A DNA stretch of 9,191 bases, from positions 1-9,191 of the forward strand of contig USCO01000087.1 of NCBI GenBank assembly GCA_900553135.1. Reading direction: 5' to 3'. The stretch is from an uncultured Eubacteriales bacterium (lineage in GTDB: Bacteria > Bacillota > Clostridia > Oscillospirales > Oscillospiraceae). Positions 6,872-9,191 of this stretch are shown piece after piece. The notes beneath the pieces were generated by a model. It worked only from the letters and a program-made list of their open reading frames with translations, was not told the DNA's origin and did no database searches. The number at the start of each line of letters is the position of its first letter. Within the stretch, counting starts at the first letter, position 1. A program made the translations under genes and the position numbers.

Positions 6872-7524
6872 TATATCCGCTCCAAACGGTCGATGTCCTT
6901 GTTATGTCCCAGGACCACCAGGCAGTCCTCCTCACTCTGGAAGACAAAATCCCGGTCAGGGGCCACATTCATCTTCTCCCCCGTCCGCACGGCGATGACC
7001 GTCAGCTTCCACTTGGCCCGGATGTCCAGCTGCACGATGGACTTGCCTACCCACTCCCGGGGCACCATACGCTCCACGATGGAGTACTCGTCGGACAGCT
7101 CGATAAAGTTGAGAATGTCGCTGCTGGCCAGGCTGTGGGCCAGGCGCAGGGCCATCTCCCGCTCGGGGAACACTACCAGGTCGGCGCCGATCTTCTTCAG
7201 CACCTTGGCGTGGACCTCGCTGTTGGCCTTGCCCACCACCTTGGGACCCTGCAGCTCCTTTAAATTCAGGGTAATGAGGGCGCTGATGCCCAGGTCGCCT
7301 CCGGCGGCCACCACGGCGCAGTCAAAATTCCGCGCGCCGATGCTGGAGAGCACGTCGGGGTCCCGGGCGTCTCCCACTACGGCGTGGGTCACCCGGTCGG
7401 CCAAAGGCTGCACCGCCTCACCCCGGATATCCAGGGCCAGCACCTCGTGGCCCAAAGCACACAGCTCCAGAGCCAGAGAGGCGCCAAACCGGCCCAGGCC
7501 CACAATCAGAAAACTTTTTTTCAT
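6871..7524 (-). CDS. ktrA: KtrA/TrkA-type potassium uptake gating subunit (RCK protein)
   Basis: Cytoplasmic regulator that forms a ring under the KtrB membrane subunit and opens it in response to bound nucleotide. 217 aa with one RCK_N and one RCK_C domain, the layout of Ktr rather than the doubled TrkA of Escherichia coli. The N-terminal Rossmann fold shows FLIVGLGRFGASLA (5-18; GxGxxG) and the acidic residue ending strand 2 (ALD32). VVGDARDPDVL (49-59) and the KANSEVHAKVLKKIGAD block (99-115) are family typical. The RCK_C part is about 135-217; in Firmicutes KtrA/KtrC this domain binds c-di-AMP, but binding here is not shown. ATG 7524 is chosen over GTG 7533 because the GTG lies inside the Shine-Dalgarno stretch. 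It follows ktrB by 20 nt, which fixes the partner. Confidence 0.95.
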   Translation of the reverse strand: MKKSFLIVGLGRFGASLALELCALGHEVLALDIRGEAVQPLADRVTHAVVGDARDPDVLSSIGARNFDCAVVAAGGDLGISALITLNLKELQGPKVVGKANSEVHAKVLKKIGADLVVFPEREMALRLAHSLASSDILNFIELSDEYSIVERMVPREWVGKSIVQLDIRAKWKLTVIAVRTGEKMNVAPDRDFVFQSEEDCLVVLGHNKDIDRLERI

Positions 7525-7532
7525 GCAACGCA

Positions 7533-7539
7533 CTCCTTT
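7533..7539 (-). promoter_or_regulatory. Shine-Dalgarno site that decides the ktrA start
   Basis: AAAGGAG on the minus strand stands 8 nt before ATG 7524. It overlaps the alternative GTG at 7533, ruling that codon out as a sensible start. Confidence 0.8.
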
Positions 7540-7544
7540 CCCGG

Positions 7545-8903
7545 TCAGCCCACCATCATTTCGGCGTCGGGATATGTGATCTTATTCTCTCCCTTCCCTC
7601 GGGTCAGGAAGGCGATGGAGAAGGAGAGGATGCCCACGCGGCCCAGGAACATCAGGGAAATGATGAGCAGGGCGCTGGGCACGCTGAGCTGAGGGGTGAT
7701 GCCCATGGTCACGCCCACGGTGCCCATGGCGGAGGCCACCTCAAAGGCGGCCTTTACATAGGGCACGGAATCCAGTAGGGACAGAAGCATGGACCCAAAC
7801 AGGAACAGCATCACCACGGTAAGCACCAGGGTCATGGCGTCCATCACCTTGCGCTGGGGGATGGTCCGGCCCCGGAGCACCACCTGCTCCCTGCCCCGCA
7901 GACCGTCCCGCAGAGCCAGCAGCAAAATGCCCATGGTCACCGTTTTCACGCCGCCGGCGGTAGAGCCGGAGGAGCCGCCCACCAGCATGAGCAGAATGGA
8001 CATGACCGCCGAGCTGTCCTGCAGCCCGGCCTGGTCAAAGGTGGCGTATCCGGCGGTGCGCAGGGTCACCGACTGGAACAGGGCGTTCAGGAGGCGCTGC
8101 CACAGGGGCATGTCTCCCAGGGTGGCGGGGTTATACCACTCGGCCCAGGCGAAAAAGACGCCGCCCAACAGGATCAGGCCCAGGGTAATGCCCAGCACCA
8201 GTTTTGTGTAAAGGGTAAGCCCTTTCCAGCTTTTTTTCGCAATGATATCCTCCCACACAAAGAAGCCCAGGCCGCCGCAGATGATGAGGGCCATGATGGT
8301 GCCCAGCACCACCGGGTCTCCCCGGAAGTCCGCCAGGCTGGCGTAGGGGCCGCTGTACAGGCCCAGGATATCAAATCCGCCGTTACAAAAGGCGGAGACG
8401 CTGTGGAAGATGGAAAACCACAGACCCTCCCAAAATCCGAACTTGGGAATGAACCGGGTGGCCAGCAGCAGGGCGCCTCCTCCCTCCAGGATGCAGGTGC
8501 CGATAAGGGCGTGGCGCACTACCCGGACCACGCCGGACATGCGGCTCAGGTTCATGGCCGAGGCCATAATGAGCCGCTGGGACAGGCCGATCCTGCGCCG
8601 CAGGGCAAAGGGCACCACCGAGATGAGGGTGACAAAGCCCAGACCGCCCAGCTGCAGCAGCAGCAGAATCACCAGCTGTCCAAACCAGGTCCAGTGCACC
8701 GCCGTGTCCACCATCACCAGTCCCGTGACGCAGGTGGCCGAGGTGGCGGTGAACAGACAGGTCAGCCACGGGGTGGGCACGCCGTCCCGGGCTGCCACAG
8801 GCAGGTGGAGCAGCAGAGCGCCCAGCAGAATGATCGCGCCAAATCCCAGCACAATGTACCGGGTTGGGTTTAACTTCTTCTGTTTTGTGCCGGAAAAAAC
8901 CAT
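7545..8903 (-). CDS. ktrB: KtrB/TrkH-type potassium uptake membrane subunit
   Basis: Ion-conducting subunit of a K+ (often Na+-dependent) uptake system in the cytoplasmic membrane. 452 aa, the length of KtrB and shorter than most TrkH. Four membrane-pore-membrane units are visible, each with its filter glycine: ATSATCVTG (53-61), HSVSAFCNGGF (167-177), QSVTLRTAGY (277-286) and ASAMGTVGV (390-398). The gate loop in the third unit reads GGSSGSTAGGVKT (309-321), and the conserved arginine loop of the last unit is FLGRVG (419-424). The N-terminus (MVFSGTKQKKLNPTRY) is short and basic, as in KtrB. ATG 8903 has AAGGAG at 8 nt. ktrA follows 20 nt downstream. Upstream is the metG end and a structured spacer that may terminate or attenuate transcription into this gene. 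No key residue is missing. Confidence 0.96.
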   Translation of the reverse strand: MVFSGTKQKKLNPTRYIVLGFGAIILLGALLLHLPVAARDGVPTPWLTCLFTATSATCVTGLVMVDTAVHWTWFGQLVILLLLQLGGLGFVTLISVVPFALRRRIGLSQRLIMASAMNLSRMSGVVRVVRHALIGTCILEGGGALLLATRFIPKFGFWEGLWFSIFHSVSAFCNGGFDILGLYSGPYASLADFRGDPVVLGTIMALIICGGLGFFVWEDIIAKKSWKGLTLYTKLVLGITLGLILLGGVFFAWAEWYNPATLGDMPLWQRLLNALFQSVTLRTAGYATFDQAGLQDSSAVMSILLMLVGGSSGSTAGGVKTVTMGILLLALRDGLRGREQVVLRGRTIPQRKVMDAMTLVLTVVMLFLFGSMLLSLLDSVPYVKAAFEVASAMGTVGVTMGITPQLSVPSALLIISLMFLGRVGILSFSIAFLTRGKGENKITYPDAEMMVG

Positions 8904-8945
8904 AAAAAGGTCTCCTTAGGGGAAAAGTTGTCGGACGCACAGAAA

Positions 8946-8978
8946 GGCATACCAACGGAACAGTACCGCTGGTATGCC
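8946..8978 (-). terminator. Stem-loop after metG, possible intrinsic terminator or attenuator
   Basis: GGCATACCA (8946-8954) pairs perfectly with TGGTATGCC (8970-8978). After one mismatch, three more pairs (CGG with CCG) extend the stem to a 7-nt loop. Reading on the minus strand it is followed by TTTCTGTG, only a short, interrupted U-run. It lies about 70 nt after the metG stop and about 29 nt before the ktrB Shine-Dalgarno site. Confidence 0.55.
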
Positions 8979-8992
8979 CATCCTGTTTTAGT

Positions 8993-9008
8993 CCAAAGGT
9001 CTCTTTGG
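8993..9008 (-). other. Small hairpin in the metG-ktrB spacer
   Basis: CCAAAG and CTTTGG form a perfect 6-bp stem around a 4-nt loop. No U-run follows. Its base overlaps a possible longer-range pairing of TAGTCC with GGACTA (minus strand 9040-9035 with 8994-8989), so the two would compete. Confidence 0.45.
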
Positions 9009-9044
9009 TGGGACCACTCCAGACTTCACGGTGGGGACTACTCC
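9007..9044. repeat. Imperfect direct repeat in the metG-ktrB spacer
   Basis: GGTGGGACCACTCC (9007-9020) and GGTGGGGACTACTCC (9030-9044) match except for one inserted G and one C/T change, with a 23-bp period. The repeat lies just after the metG stop codon. It may be a chance duplication or part of a structured leader. Confidence 0.4.
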
Positions 9045-9048
9045 TGTA

Positions 9049-9191
9049 TCAGTACAGTTTGGCACCAGCGGGAATGTGGTCATCCACCATCAGACAGTGC
9101 AGTTTTTCAACGCCCTCCTCCTGGTGGATGGCGGAGATGATCATACCACAGGAGTCGATGCCCATCATCTTGCGGGGCGGCAGGTTGGTAA
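9049..9191 (-). CDS. metG: Methionyl-tRNA synthetase, C-terminal end only (tRNA-binding domain)
   Basis: Only the last 46 codons and the TGA stop (9049-9051) are in the window. They read TNLPPRKMMGIDSCGMIISA, then an acidic turn (HQEEG), and end MVDDHIPAGAKLY. The NLxPrKmmGidScGMi phrase is the conserved core of the OB-fold EMAP/tRNA-binding domain found at the C-terminus of many bacterial MetG proteins. There it helps dimerise the enzyme and grip tRNA. The same domain also exists as a small stand-alone protein (CsaA-like), which cannot be excluded without the upstream sequence. PheT carries a similar domain but at its N-terminus, so it does not fit a frame that stops here. It lies 145 nt upstream of ktrB on the same strand. 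Confidence 0.78.
   Translation of the reverse strand, partial: TNLPPRKMMGIDSCGMIISAIHQEEGVEKLHCLMVDDHIPAGAKLY

Noticed and set aside
5504..7579. 691-aa open frame on the plus strand crossing the MFS end, the terminator and two minus-strand genes
   Set aside because: It runs through a strong terminator and several confident genes in other frames, has no family motif, and its composition changes abruptly along its length.
8940..9000. Possible T-box leader before ktrB (GCGGTAC and AACAGGATGG look faintly like T-box pieces)
   Set aside because: The invariant T-box core TGGNACCGCG is absent, and a K+ transporter is not a T-box target.

Overview
The window looks like ordinary chromosome of a GC-rich, Gram-positive Clostridia-type bacterium. 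The best guess is the Oscillospiraceae (Flavonifractor, Pseudoflavonifractor or Intestinimonas-like gut anaerobes). The grounds are GC-rich codon use, strong AGGAGG-type Shine-Dalgarno sites, the folate-dependent TrmFO enzyme, the dprA-topA-trmFO gene order known from Firmicutes, and a KtrAB-type potassium system. The taxonomic call is an inference from gene content, not from a marker gene.

Left half (1-4752, minus strand): three tightly spaced genes, read from right to left, dprA (DNA uptake/recombination mediator), topA (DNA topoisomerase I with a long lysine-rich tail) and trmFO (tRNA U54 methylation; cut by the left edge). Gaps are 38-39 nt, so this is probably one operon whose promoter lies in the dprA/MFS divergent spacer.

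Middle (4753-6108, plus strand): an 80-bp divergent spacer holds a plausible extended -10 promoter and a 13-bp direct repeat spaced 22 bp apart. After it comes a single MFS transporter of the monocarboxylate/oxalate-formate-like type, closed by a textbook intrinsic terminator.

Right half (6107-9191, minus strand): the end of methionyl-tRNA synthetase (46 codons, cut by the right edge), a 145-nt structured spacer, then ktrB (K+ channel-like subunit), ktrA (RCK gating subunit) and a SpoU-family RNA 2'-O-methyltransferase whose start overlaps the ktrA stop by one base. KtrA and KtrB together would form a gated potassium uptake complex in the cytoplasmic membrane. The methyltransferase is probably co-translated with them but has no obvious functional link.

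I found no mobile element, CRISPR array, tRNA/rRNA gene, phage gene or unmistakably novel system. The points most worth a second look are non-coding: the direct repeat at 4780-4814 and the structured metG-ktrB spacer. The lysine-rich TopA tail and the ktrA-methyltransferase coupling come next. Nearly all other long open frames are antisense or out-of-frame shadows caused by high GC.
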